DNA of 64,000 bases from Cohnella hashimotonis. Lineage in GTDB: Bacteria > Bacillota > Bacilli > Paenibacillales > Paenibacillaceae. Positions 42,207 through 51,525 of this stretch are shown piece by piece. The notes under the pieces were generated by a model that did not search any database, was not told the origin of the DNA, and saw only the letters and a program-made list of their open reading frames with translations. Location of the stretch: assembly GCF_030014955.1 (NCBI RefSeq), contig NZ_JAGRPV010000001.1, positions 7,192,001 through 7,256,000 of the forward strand, in the 5' to 3' direction. The position numbers and the translations under genes were made by a program. Numbering within the stretch: position 1 is the first letter of the stretch; every line of letters starts with the position of its first letter.

Positions 42207-43556
42207 ATGAAACCGTTCATGAAAGGCACCGCCCTGGTACTCGCCATCGCATCCGCAGCCAGCCTGTCCGCTTGCGGCTCCGCCGCGGAAGGCGAAGCCG
42301 ACGCGGCTGCCGCTACCGCGGCGCCAAGCCAGACGGAGCTTGCGAAGCTCGATCCCGCGAATCCGACCAAGGTTACGTTCTACTCCTACAGCCTGGCTTA
42401 CCCGACGATGAAGCCCGGCATGGAGCAGCTTATCAAAGAGTTCAACGACACGGTCGGCAAGGAAAAAGGCGTCGTCGTCGAAGGCGTCGCGGACACGACG
42501 ATGCAGCAGTACAAGGCGGACATCTCCGCGGGCAAGGAAGTCGACGTCGTGCAGCATCCGTTCGGCACGCTCGACGCCTCCCGCCTGAGCCTTGGCTTCA
42601 AAGCCTACGAGGATGTCTTCCCGAAGGCGGAGCTCGACGCGCATCTGCAGGGCATCTCGCCCAACGCGCTTGAGCTCGGCAAGATCGACGGCAAGATGTA
42701 CGGCCTCGCCTTCACGTTCAGCACGCCGATCGTCTTCATCAACGGCAAGCTGTTCGAACAGGCCGGACTCGATCCGGCGAAGCCGCCGAAGACGTGGGCC
42801 GAGATCAAGGAAGCTTCCCTCAAGATCAAAGCAGCCACGGGCAAGGACGGCTTCGGTCTCACGCCGACCAACGGCTGGATCACCGAAGGCCTCATCCTGA
42901 GCAACGGCGGCAGCGTACTCGCGAAGGACCGCAAGTCGGCGGAATTCGCGAGCCCCGAGAGCGTCGAGGCGATCGAGACGTGGAAGGATCTGTACCTGAA
43001 CGGCGCATCCGCGCCAGGCACGGAGACGGAGCTGGCGGAGCAATTCATGGCCGGCAACCTCGGCATGTACGCCTCTTCGACCTCGCTCTACAGCGGCATC
43101 AAGAAGGCGTCCGAAGCCGGCGGCTGGAAGGTATTCGGCGCAGGTCTGCCGCAATTCGGCGACAAGCCGGCCGTCCCGGTCAACTCGGGCAGCGTGCTCG
43201 CGATCCGCTCGGACACCCCGGAGAAGAGCGCTGCGATCTGGGAATTCATCCGCTTCGTGACCGGCGACCGCGGCTATACGATCATCACCTCGCAGATCGG
43301 CTACCTCCCGCTGCGCACTGCGCTCGCCGACGATCCGAACGGCCTGAAGGACTTTGTCGAGCAGAACCCGCTCTACCGGATCAACCTCGAGCAGCTGTCC
43401 CATATCCAGCCGGTCGCCATCTGGCCGGGCGAATACGCCACCGAAGCGGCCACCGCATTCACGGACGCCATCGTCAAGTCCGTCATGACGAAGGACGGCG
43501 ACGTCAAGGCGACGCTGCAGAAGGCGCAGGACGACATCAACCAGATGATCCAGTAA
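42207..43556 (+). CDS. ABC transporter binding lipoprotein (UgpB-like)
   Basis: 449 residues. The signal peptide ends in lipobox ASLSAC (Cys23). The mature domain (VTFYSYSLAYPTMKPGMEQL... broken; LVTFYSYS region onward) is a family 1 solute-binding protein, with MYGLAFTFSTPIVFINGKLFE as the usual hinge-region motif. ATG at 42207 is chosen; an in-frame TTG upstream overlaps the GGGGG site. It is third in the phosphoesterase operon, so glycerophosphodiester-like or sugar-phosphate ligands are possible. Not proven. Confidence 0.92.
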   Translation: MKPFMKGTALVLAIASAASLSACGSAAEGEADAAAATAAPSQTELAKLDPANPTKVTFYSYSLAYPTMKPGMEQLIKEFNDTVGKEKGVVVEGVADTTMQQYKADISAGKEVDVVQHPFGTLDASRLSLGFKAYEDVFPKAELDAHLQGISPNALELGKIDGKMYGLAFTFSTPIVFINGKLFEQAGLDPAKPPKTWAEIKEASLKIKAATGKDGFGLTPTNGWITEGLILSNGGSVLAKDRKSAEFASPESVEAIETWKDLYLNGASAPGTETELAEQFMAGNLGMYASSTSLYSGIKKASEAGGWKVFGAGLPQFGDKPAVPVNSGSVLAIRSDTPEKSAAIWEFIRFVTGDRGYTIITSQIGYLPLRTALADDPNGLKDFVEQNPLYRINLEQLSHIQPVAIWPGEYATEAATAFTDAIVKSVMTKDGDVKATLQKAQDDINQMIQ

Positions 43557-43575
43557 CGAAAGGAAAGGAGCCGTC

Positions 43576-44547
43576 ATGAGCCAAGCGATCGAAAACGCCT
43601 ACGCGCCCCCCCTTGCGGGGAAGCCGCCCGTAGCCTTGGACCGGCCTCGGACCCGGTCCAAGGCGCTTCGCATGCTGAAGCCCTGGCTGTACCTGCTGCC
43701 TGCGCTGGTCCTGCTCGGCATTTTTATGTACAGGCCGCTGCTGTACACGTTTTATCTGGCTTTTCACAAATGGAGCATGGTCCCCGGCACCGAGCCGCTG
43801 TACGTCGGCTTCGACAACTTCTCGCGGCTGCTGGCGAACAAAAGCTTCGCCGACTCGATCGGCAACACCGTGTTCTACACGGCGCTGCTGCTGCCGTTCT
43901 CCATCGTCATCCCGCTCGCGCTGGCCGCGGTCACCCATCATATGGAAGGCCGCATGAAAAACGTGTACCGCGCGCTCTTCTTCATCCCGATGATCCTGGC
44001 GCCGGTGTCCGTGAGCGCGATCTGGCGCTGGCTGTTCCACCCGTCCGGCGGCCTCGTGAACACCGCGCTGATGAAGCTCGGCCTGATCGAGACGCCGATC
44101 GCCTACTTCTCGGATCCGTCCTTCGCCAAGTGGATCATCCTGCTCATCACGGGGTGGAAGATGATCGGCTTCAGCACGATCATGTTCTCCGCCGCGCTGA
44201 CCGGGATCAACAGCGAGTACTACGAAGCCGCCTCGCAGGACGGCGCCGGCAGCATGCGCCAGTTCTGGAACATCACCGTACCGCTCATGTCGCCGATGAT
44301 TATTTTCATGCTGACGATGAGCATCCTGTTCTCCAGCCAATGGACGTTCGCGTACATCGACATCCTGACGACCGGCGGTCCTTACGGCACGTCGACCAAC
44401 GTTTACTACGAGATGTACAAGTTCGCCTTCTCCAACCTCAACGCGGGCTTCAGCTCGGCGGCGTCGCTCCTGTTCTTCGTCGTCTTCGGCGTCATCTCGC
44501 TCGCGCTTAATTCGCTGTCGCGCCGATTTTCCTTTTACGATAACTAA
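43576..44547 (+). CDS. ABC permease (MalF/UgpA type)
   Basis: 323 residues with six membrane segments after a ~35-residue cytoplasmic N-terminus. EAA loop EYYEAASQDGAGSMRQFWNI lies at ~residue 215-234. AAAGGAG precedes the ATG, 19 bp after the binding-protein stop. Forms a pore with the next gene. Confidence 0.93.
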   Translation: MSQAIENAYAPPLAGKPPVALDRPRTRSKALRMLKPWLYLLPALVLLGIFMYRPLLYTFYLAFHKWSMVPGTEPLYVGFDNFSRLLANKSFADSIGNTVFYTALLLPFSIVIPLALAAVTHHMEGRMKNVYRALFFIPMILAPVSVSAIWRWLFHPSGGLVNTALMKLGLIETPIAYFSDPSFAKWIILLITGWKMIGFSTIMFSAALTGINSEYYEAASQDGAGSMRQFWNITVPLMSPMIIFMLTMSILFSSQWTFAYIDILTTGGPYGTSTNVYYEMYKFAFSNLNAGFSSAASLLFFVVFGVISLALNSLSRRFSFYDN

Positions 44548-44564
44548 GCCGGGAGGAGCCGACC

Positions 44565-45383
44565 ATGAAAAGAAAACCGCCGGCGGTCTCAATCCTGCAG
44601 CACGGCCTGCTGTCGCTGATGTGCGTGATCGCGCTGTTCCCGCTGTACTGGATGCTGAATTCGTCGTTCAAAAACGAATCGGACATCTTCAAGTCCGACT
44701 TCCTGCCGCCCAACCCGATCTTGAGCAACTACAGCTACGCGTTCGAGCAAATGCCGATCTTCCGCATGATGTTCAACTCGTTCGGCGTCTCGATCCTGAT
44801 GACCGCGCTGCAGCTGTTCACCGGCCTGCTCGCGGCGTACGCGCTCGTGCGCTGGCGCTTCCGCGGACAGACGCTCATCTTCACGCTGCTGAGCCTGACG
44901 TGGCTCATCCCTTTCCAATCGATCATGATCCCCAACTACGTGCTCGTCAACGACATGGGCATGAACGAGACGCTCATGGGCATCGTGCTGCCGTTCGCCG
45001 TGTCCACCTTCGCCATCCTGTCGCTGTACCAGAGCTTCCAGTCGTTTCCCAAGGTGCTCATCGAGGCGGCATGCATCGACGGACAGAGCGACTTCGGCAT
45101 CCTGACTCGGCTCATCCTGCCGAACATCAAGTCCTCGGTCGCCTCGCTCGGCATCATCCTGTTCATCAACGGCTGGAACGAGTACCTGTGGCCGATGCTC
45201 ATCACCAAGAAGATGGAGAACGCGCCGCTGCAGATCGGACTCAAGCTGTTCGTCAACTCCGACTCCAACATGTGGGGCTCGCTGATGGCGGCCACGACCG
45301 TTTCCTGCCTGCCGATCCTCCTCATCTACCTGCTGCTGCGCCGCCAGATCGTGGACTCGTTCGTGCGGTTCGGGATCAAGTAA
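44565..45383 (+). CDS. ABC permease (MalG/UgpE type)
   Basis: 272 residues, six membrane segments, EAA loop LIEAACIDGQSDFGILTRLI (~residue 163-182). GGGAGGAG precedes the ATG. It is the last gene of the operon and is followed by a strong terminator. No ATPase gene follows. Confidence 0.93.
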   Translation: MKRKPPAVSILQHGLLSLMCVIALFPLYWMLNSSFKNESDIFKSDFLPPNPILSNYSYAFEQMPIFRMMFNSFGVSILMTALQLFTGLLAAYALVRWRFRGQTLIFTLLSLTWLIPFQSIMIPNYVLVNDMGMNETLMGIVLPFAVSTFAILSLYQSFQSFPKVLIEAACIDGQSDFGILTRLILPNIKSSVASLGIILFINGWNEYLWPMLITKKMENAPLQIGLKLFVNSDSNMWGSLMAATTVSCLPILLIYLLLRRQIVDSFVRFGIK

Positions 45384-45400
45384 CAGGTACGCGGAAAAAG

Positions 45401-45438
45401 AAATCGCCCTCTTCGGCCGCGGGCCGGGAGGGCGATTT
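45401..45438. terminator. Terminator shared by the importer operon and the SLH gene
   Basis: AAATCGCCCTC and GAGGGCGATTT form an 11-bp stem flanked by A-rich and T-rich runs on each side, so it can work on both strands. It lies between the convergent permease and SLH-protein genes. Confidence 0.85.
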
Positions 45439-45456
45439 TGTCTTAAAACGATTAAT

Positions 45457-48400
45457 TTACTGTTGCTTGCTAACAGGAATGTAGTCGAAATCCGGTATTG
45501 AATTACCCGCGATATCCGCCATAGCGGAAGTATACATTGCTTTTTCATATTGGTTCGTAAATTTTATCCGAATCAGGTGCCCCTGTGCGATCGCGTTCTT
45601 GGCCCGCACATCATAATCGCTGTTCAAGTTAACCAAGTAGACATTGGATTCCAGGGCGGGAGAGACAATAAATCCGCGCAGTGCATATGCCGTCCCGTCT
45701 ACGTCAAGCTCCAGACCGGCAGCGGTCGCCATCGAGTTGTATGTTCTGAAGCCCTCGGCAAACGTCAGCTTGATCTGTCCGTTCGCGTAAGTCGCCGTCG
45801 GCGTCCCCGGTGCCGACACCTCCTCGATTTCAGGAAAAACGATCTCGGCGGGATACGGATCGTAAGCGACGCCGATCAGCCCTGCGGAGTCAAAGACGGC
45901 TGTCGCCGGACCTGCCGGCAGCGGCTCGTTAAAGAGAAGCGTGTAGGATGCATAATCTTCGTTGTAACTCATGCCAAAGCTGTTCGGTTGATACGAATGC
46001 CCGCCGATCCGGACCGTAAACCGGTCTGTAAGGTCGATATACTCGGTGCCGTTGGCATTTTGATTCCAGCCCTTGCTTACGGAGAGCCTAACGGACTTTC
46101 GATCGGCACTGATCAAAGCCCCGTCCGACTCGTACGCCACCGTTTCTACCTCGCTTCCCGAAAACTTTCCGGCCGGATTTTTGGCATCACTCGCATCCCG
46201 AATTGCAGTACCTGAATACGACAATACAAGTTCGTTTTTCAAAGCTTCCGGTATGCCGCTAACCTCCAGCTTGATATAAGAGGAAGGAAAGAGAAACATG
46301 CTCTCATAATTGGTCATGCTCACACGGTCGATCGAACCATAATTCAGCGCAAAGTCGTTTGCCGCCGGCACGCTTGCCGTATCTAGCTTCTCATAATAGT
46401 ACAAATAGATCTCGCTCAGATCCTCGTTAATGAACGGCGCCGAAGCATATGGCGGATACGTATCGATCGCCTCGCCGACCTGAGATTCGAAATGAATCGT
46501 TGTTACGTCGCTTGAAACGTAACCAGCGCTCTCGTCCTTAATAACGAACTCGATGCGCGCTTCACTATTGGACAGCGGCAGGTGCGTATTAAATTCCAGT
46601 TCTTGACCGACTTGATCGGCCCTTACGCGGAAGTACGGCCATCCTTCGACCCAGATGACTTCATTCTCCCCGGCATGACCCTCAAGGACGGACTTCACGT
46701 CGGATTTAAAATAACCATTGGCGAAGTTCAAAACCATATATACTTCAGCTGGCTTAGTGAGCTTGTACTTAACCCAAACCTCTCCGTTTTTCACGTAGGC
46801 CTGCGGATAGTCCGCAGCGAAGTACGGATCGATGAAGCTCGGCTGCTGCGGAGACTGCGCCGTCCGGATGGGACCGAAAGCCGCGCTGACCGAAGAACCG
46901 GCGAATACGTTCTGGTCCGCGCGTGCCTCAACGCGAAGATATTGGCCTAGGTCTGCCTGTTTGGGCGTATAGTTCTCGCCGGTGGCGTCTGCGATGGCCG
47001 TATAAACGCCATTCGCGGCATTGGAGATGTACCACTGGTATCGGTTCGGTCCGACCGCGCCTTCGCCTTCGTAAGTGACTTGCCCTGCGATCAACGTCGA
47101 ACCTACCTCAGCATCGCCGGAGATCGCACCGATGCGTTTGATATAGGACTTGCCTTGCGGCACCAGCGTGATCGCCAGCGTCAGGAGCGTCTCTCCGTTG
47201 CGCTTGAACGTCGCCGAGTACGGCTGAATCGACGGTTCGGCGCCTGCGTCCAGCTTCAGGACGACGCTGCCTGCCTTGGCGCCTGCCGACAGATCCGCGC
47301 CGAACGCCGGCTCGTACGAATAGGTCGCGCTCGACACCGTGACCTTGACGTTCGATACGTCCGACAGCGGAACGCCCTTCTCGTCCTTTAGCGTTGCGAC
47401 CAGGTTGAAGTAATGCCCGGCAGGATCGGTCGTCTCGGACAGTTCACCCTGTGCTGCAACGACAGCTTCGTAATAGGCGCTTCGCAGTACGGACCGCTCG
47501 AATTGACCGATATCGAGCGCGGCGCTGTTAGCGGCCACAACGCTGTCCAGCTTGTCGTACGCCTCTGCGTTCGACGCGTCGAACTTGGACAACGACAGAG
47601 TCACGGCACCGGTTGCCTCGTCCGGACCGGGATTGTTCGTGCCGCTTCCCGGATTGGTGTTGCCGCCGGTCGAGCCCGTATTACTTCCGGCGTTACCCGT
47701 CGGCTGGACGACTTGGTCGTTGACGGTTGTCTTTATGCCTTCAGCCGCCGTTACCTTGGCGATCTCGACCTTGCCCGTCAGCTTGGTCTGGACCTGCGCG
47801 ACCAGATCCTTGATGGTTCCGTTCGCCGTTATTTTCGCATCGGCGGACTGATTCACGACCTTGTTAAACGTCCCGTCGAGCACGATCTCTTGGCCTGCCG
47901 CAATATCAGCCGTGATCTCGACCGTCTCGAAGCCGCCGCCTGTCAGCTCCTTCGTTACAAGCAGGCCGCCGCTCTCAAGTCGGGTTACCGCAACAGATGT
48001 CGAACCGGTCGCCAGAATGCGGATTTTGCCGTTGTTCTTGTTGACGACGAGCGCTCCTTTGACGTCGACACTGTTGAAGATGATAGAGTGCTCGCCGCCG
48101 CCGCGCACATAGACGGAGCCCGTTATGCTCACATTGTTCAGCGTGACTTCGCCTTCCCCGACGCCCTGCGTGATGTACAGGTCGCCCGAGATCGCCATAT
48201 CCTTCAATACGGCGCCGGGCGTATTGACGACCAGATTGCCCTGGACATCCTTCGAGTAGTCGCCCTCCTTGGAGACGAGATCCTGCATGAAGTTGGCGAA
48301 CATCGTCACAGCCTGGGCCCTCGTCAGGCTTGCGGTCGGCTTGAACGAGCCGTCCGGCATGCCGCCGATTATCTTCTTGGCCGCGAGCGCATGAACGTAG

Positions 48401-48876
48401 CCATTGGCCCATCCCGCGATTGCGCCTTCGTCCGTGAAGGTTGCGCCTGCCTCGGACTCCGCGATATTGAACGCCTTGGCGACCATCACGGCCGCTTCCT
48501 GACGGGTGATGACGGCGCCCGGCAGCGCTTTACCGTTCGAGCCGCTCAGGACGCCAGCCTTGCTGAGCTTCAAGATCGCGTCGTAATACCATTTCGAAGA
48601 AGAGAGATCGGAGAACAGGTTGTCGCCCGTTTCCGTGTACTTCACGATATTGTCGATCATCGTCGCGAACTCGGCTCTGGTAACAGACTCGTTCGGTCTG
48701 AAGGTCCCGTTGGCCCCTTGAATAACGCCGGCTTCGCTCCATTTTTCCACGGCCCCTTGGGCCCAATGTCCCTGTGTGTCCTTGAACACGGCAGCCGAAG
48801 CAAGACTGGACCATCCGGTCAACAGCATCGCAACAGCCAGCAGGATACTTGTAATACGCTTAACCGAAAGCTTCAT
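45457..48876 (-). CDS. SLH-domain surface protein with SwmB-like C-terminal repeats
   Basis: 1,139 residues. A signal peptide (~1-28) is followed by three SLH domains (~29-75, ~87-135, ~145-200; TRAEF/TRQEA/TRAQA motifs) that anchor the protein to secondary cell-wall polymer. A beta-rich region (~210-390) and a Gly/Asn/Thr spacer (~395-420) follow. The ~640-720 region has an Ig-like repeat (NRYQWYISNAANGVYTAIAD). Two or more SwmB-like domains fill ~850-1130. Composition is somewhat lower in GC than its neighbours. It is probably an adhesin or surface-layer-associated protein; the ligand is unknown. Confidence 0.9.
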   Translation of the reverse strand: MKLSVKRITSILLAVAMLLTGWSSLASAAVFKDTQGHWAQGAVEKWSEAGVIQGANGTFRPNESVTRAEFATMIDNIVKYTETGDNLFSDLSSSKWYYDAILKLSKAGVLSGSNGKALPGAVITRQEAAVMVAKAFNIAESEAGATFTDEGAIAGWANGYVHALAAKKIIGGMPDGSFKPTASLTRAQAVTMFANFMQDLVSKEGDYSKDVQGNLVVNTPGAVLKDMAISGDLYITQGVGEGEVTLNNVSITGSVYVRGGGEHSIIFNSVDVKGALVVNKNNGKIRILATGSTSVAVTRLESGGLLVTKELTGGGFETVEITADIAAGQEIVLDGTFNKVVNQSADAKITANGTIKDLVAQVQTKLTGKVEIAKVTAAEGIKTTVNDQVVQPTGNAGSNTGSTGGNTNPGSGTNNPGPDEATGAVTLSLSKFDASNAEAYDKLDSVVAANSAALDIGQFERSVLRSAYYEAVVAAQGELSETTDPAGHYFNLVATLKDEKGVPLSDVSNVKVTVSSATYSYEPAFGADLSAGAKAGSVVLKLDAGAEPSIQPYSATFKRNGETLLTLAITLVPQGKSYIKRIGAISGDAEVGSTLIAGQVTYEGEGAVGPNRYQWYISNAANGVYTAIADATGENYTPKQADLGQYLRVEARADQNVFAGSSVSAAFGPIRTAQSPQQPSFIDPYFAADYPQAYVKNGEVWVKYKLTKPAEVYMVLNFANGYFKSDVKSVLEGHAGENEVIWVEGWPYFRVRADQVGQELEFNTHLPLSNSEARIEFVIKDESAGYVSSDVTTIHFESQVGEAIDTYPPYASAPFINEDLSEIYLYYYEKLDTASVPAANDFALNYGSIDRVSMTNYESMFLFPSSYIKLEVSGIPEALKNELVLSYSGTAIRDASDAKNPAGKFSGSEVETVAYESDGALISADRKSVRLSVSKGWNQNANGTEYIDLTDRFTVRIGGHSYQPNSFGMSYNEDYASYTLLFNEPLPAGPATAVFDSAGLIGVAYDPYPAEIVFPEIEEVSAPGTPTATYANGQIKLTFAEGFRTYNSMATAAGLELDVDGTAYALRGFIVSPALESNVYLVNLNSDYDVRAKNAIAQGHLIRIKFTNQYEKAMYTSAMADIAGNSIPDFDYIPVSKQQ

Positions 48877-49054
48877 CCGACAGACTCCTCGCTAGATTTA
48901 AGTTCTGAATCGAAGATCAGTGATCAGCAACCCTCTTAAAATACTAATTATCCCAGCATGATTCAATATACCCAGTCTACTTTAGTTAAATTTTAGGAAA
49001 TACGACATAGATTCAGCATTTGTATCTAACCGGGAGTTTGGGCACGATCCGAAC

Positions 49055-49250
49055 AAAAAAATAACTGCCAAAAGGCAGTTATTTTCGCCATTTTCGATAA
49101 AGCAAGAAGCGATAAGTGTTACAAAGCAGTTATTTCGGCGGGCGGGGCGGATATACGAGACATTTGCGGGAATTAACTGCCTTCTGACAGCTATTTCGCG
49201 AGGATAGCGTAAACGAAGAGAAATAACTGCCTTTTGACAACTATCGGGCG
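49055..49250. repeat. Four-palindrome element, family T copy 1
   Basis: Four 20-bp palindromes: TAACTGCCAAAAGGCAGTTA (49062-49081, perfect), TAAGTGTTACAAAGCAGTTA (49113-49132), TAACTGCCTTCTGACAGCTA (49174-49193) and TAACTGCCTTTTGACAACTA (49224-49243). Centres are 51, 61 and 50 bp apart, 162 bp in all. The first two have A-rich centres and the last two T-rich centres, so the whole element is itself roughly two-fold symmetric. It ends 28 bp from the stop codon of the binding-protein gene. Confidence 0.9.
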
Positions 49251-49277
49251 CATCAACCGACGCTACCTCGCAAGTCC

Positions 49278-50600
49278 TCACTGCCCCGCCTTAATCACCT
49301 TGTCGTGCGCGGCCGCGAAACCTTCCGGCGTGACGGCTTTGCCGAACAGCGCCTGGATCTGGTTCAGGTGCGTCTCGGCGGCGCCCGGCTTCAGCTGCAC
49401 GTCGGCGAACAGCGTGATGCTCGTCGCTTTGTTCATCTCGTTGAGCAGGTCGACGTACAGCTGCGGCAGCTTGACGGCCGCGGTATCGACCTTGGTCGCC
49501 GGGATGACGCCCGCGTCGGTGACGGATCGCTCGCCCCAACGCTTGACGAAGTACTCGACGAACGACTTGGCTTCCGCCTTCACCTCGGAGTTCTCGGCCA
49601 CGAACAGTCCGACGCCGGGACCGCCGACCCAGCCGTCGATGTCTCCTTTGCCTTCCTCAACCGTCGGAAACTTGAAGAAGCCGACGTTGTCGCGGAAGCG
49701 CTGGGGGATGTCCTGGTTCGTCGTGAAATTCGGCAGCTCCCACGCGCCCACCATGTACATGGCGGCTTTGCCGCTCAAGAACATCGCCTTGGCCTCGTCG
49801 TTGGACAAGCCGTTGAAGTCCGGGTTGAACGCCCCCGCGTCCACCAGGTCCTGCACGCTCCGGCCCGCCTGGACGAGCCCCGGATCGGCAAAGGAGCGCT
49901 TGCCGCCGATCGCCTCCGCCAGCGTCTCTGCGCCTGCAATGCGGTCGGCCATGTACATGTACCACATCGACCCGGTCCAGCGGTCCTGATTGCCCAGCGC
50001 GATCGGCGCCACGCCGCCCGCGGCGAGCGTCCCGATGACGTCGCGGAGCTCGTCGTACGTCTTGGGAACATCCAATTGGAACTTGCGGAACAGCTCCTTG
50101 TTATAGAAAATCGGCGCGATGTTGAATTCGAGCGGCAGCGCGTACGTCTTGTCGTCCACGGCGTAAGCCTCCGTCGTGCCCGCCACGAACGAATCCTTCA
50201 GCTCGCCCTGCAGCAGGTCGTCGAGCGGCGTGAACAGCCCGCCCGCAACGAACGGCTGCAGCGCCCCCGCCGCCCAAGTCAAGCCGACGTCGGGCAGCTC
50301 GTTGACGGCGGAGAGCACCCGGAGCTTGGCTTTGTACTGTTCGTTGTCGAGCACTTCCTGCTTGACGACGACGTTCGGATGCTCCGCCTCGTACTCCTCG
50401 ATGATCTTGTTCACGATCCGATGCTGGCCGAGCGCGCCGGATTCCGGCCACAGATGCATCATCCTGATCGTAACTTGATCGCCAGAGCCCGGCTCCGGGG
50501 CGAGACGATCGCCGGCCCCCCGCCCGCATCCGGCCGTCGCGAGGGCCAAGCCGGCCGCCGTCAGCGCCGATACCGCCCGAATTTTTATGCGCACGTTCAT
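49278..50600 (-). CDS. Sugar ABC binding lipoprotein (second in operon)
   Basis: 440 residues from the chosen ATG. The lipobox ALATAGC gives Cys25. The mature domain is a family 1 solute-binding protein (VTIRMMHLWPESGALGQHRI, TYALPLEFNIAPIFYNKELF). The ATG at 50600 follows GGTGGAGG closely; an ATG at 50612 is an alternative. It is the last gene of an operon that also starts with a different binding protein. The two are only distantly alike, so they may bind different sugars or one may serve signalling. Confidence 0.9.
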   Translation of the reverse strand: MNVRIKIRAVSALTAAGLALATAGCGRGAGDRLAPEPGSGDQVTIRMMHLWPESGALGQHRIVNKIIEEYEAEHPNVVVKQEVLDNEQYKAKLRVLSAVNELPDVGLTWAAGALQPFVAGGLFTPLDDLLQGELKDSFVAGTTEAYAVDDKTYALPLEFNIAPIFYNKELFRKFQLDVPKTYDELRDVIGTLAAGGVAPIALGNQDRWTGSMWYMYMADRIAGAETLAEAIGGKRSFADPGLVQAGRSVQDLVDAGAFNPDFNGLSNDEAKAMFLSGKAAMYMVGAWELPNFTTNQDIPQRFRDNVGFFKFPTVEEGKGDIDGWVGGPGVGLFVAENSEVKAEAKSFVEYFVKRWGERSVTDAGVIPATKVDTAAVKLPQLYVDLLNEMNKATSITLFADVQLKPGAAETHLNQIQALFGKAVTPEGFAAAHDKVIKAGQ

Positions 50601-50667
50601 TGCCTCCACCATGCAGCATGACGATCCGCCAGGCGCGGAGCCGGACGGATCGAGGTTTGTGCCCTTC

Positions 50668-51522
50668 TTATTCTTTGACGCCGCCAAGCGCGACGCCTGC
50701 GATAATATACCTGGACAGCAGGAAGTATATCACGAAGAGCGGCAGGGCCGTAAGGGCGAGCCCCATATAAATCGAACCGAACTCCGTCTTGTAAATATCC
50801 CCTTTAAGCAGGCTGACCATAATCGGCAGCGTGTATTTGTCCTTCTGCGTAAGCAGGATGAGCGGCATGAACAGGTTGTTCCAGCTGGCGACGAAGGCGA
50901 AGATGGCCTGGGTCGCGATAGCGGGCACCATGATGGGCAGCACGATCCGGTTAAACGTGTACAGCTCCCCCGCTCCGTCGATGCGCGCGGCTTCCACCAT
51001 TTCGATCGACAGCATGGACAGCAGGTACTGCCGCATGAAAAATACGATGGCAGGCGCAGCGATGGCAGGCAGGATCAGCGGCAGCAGGCTGTTCGTCCAA
51101 TGCAGCTGATACATGAACTTGTAGAAGCCGATGGCGCTCGCCTGCGCCGGGATCATCATGACGAGCAGGATAAACGTAAAGAACGCCTGGCGAAGCTTCC
51201 AGTTGTACGCGACCAGCGCATAGGCGGTGAGCGACGAAAAGTATACCGCGCAGATGGTCGAGAAGCCCGAGATGATGAGCGAATTAAAGAATCCCTTGAG
51301 CGGATCGAAGCTTTTGCTCAGCAGCACGTCCAGATTTGTCTTCATATGCGTGGACGGCAGCAGCGAGAGCCCGCTCTGAATCTCCGCCGTCGAGCGGGTG
51401 GCGTTGACGAACATGATCCAGAACGGCAGGATGCTGAGCAGCGCCAGGACGATGCAGACGATGTAAACGATCGTCCGGTTAACGTGAAGGAAGGCTCTGG
51501 ATTCCGTCCGGATGTTTTCCAT
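50668..51522 (-). CDS. ABC permease (MalG type)
   Basis: 284 residues, six membrane segments, EAA loop MVEAARIDGAGELYTFNRIV (~residue 174-193). It starts three bases after the stop of the upstream permease. It is followed 67 bp later by the second binding-protein gene. Confidence 0.93.
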   Translation of the reverse strand: MENIRTESRAFLHVNRTIVYIVCIVLALLSILPFWIMFVNATRSTAEIQSGLSLLPSTHMKTNLDVLLSKSFDPLKGFFNSLIISGFSTICAVYFSSLTAYALVAYNWKLRQAFFTFILLVMMIPAQASAIGFYKFMYQLHWTNSLLPLILPAIAAPAIVFFMRQYLLSMLSIEMVEAARIDGAGELYTFNRIVLPIMVPAIATQAIFAFVASWNNLFMPLILLTQKDKYTLPIMVSLLKGDIYKTEFGSIYMGLALTALPLFVIYFLLSRYIIAGVALGGVKE

Positions 51523-51525
51523 GAA

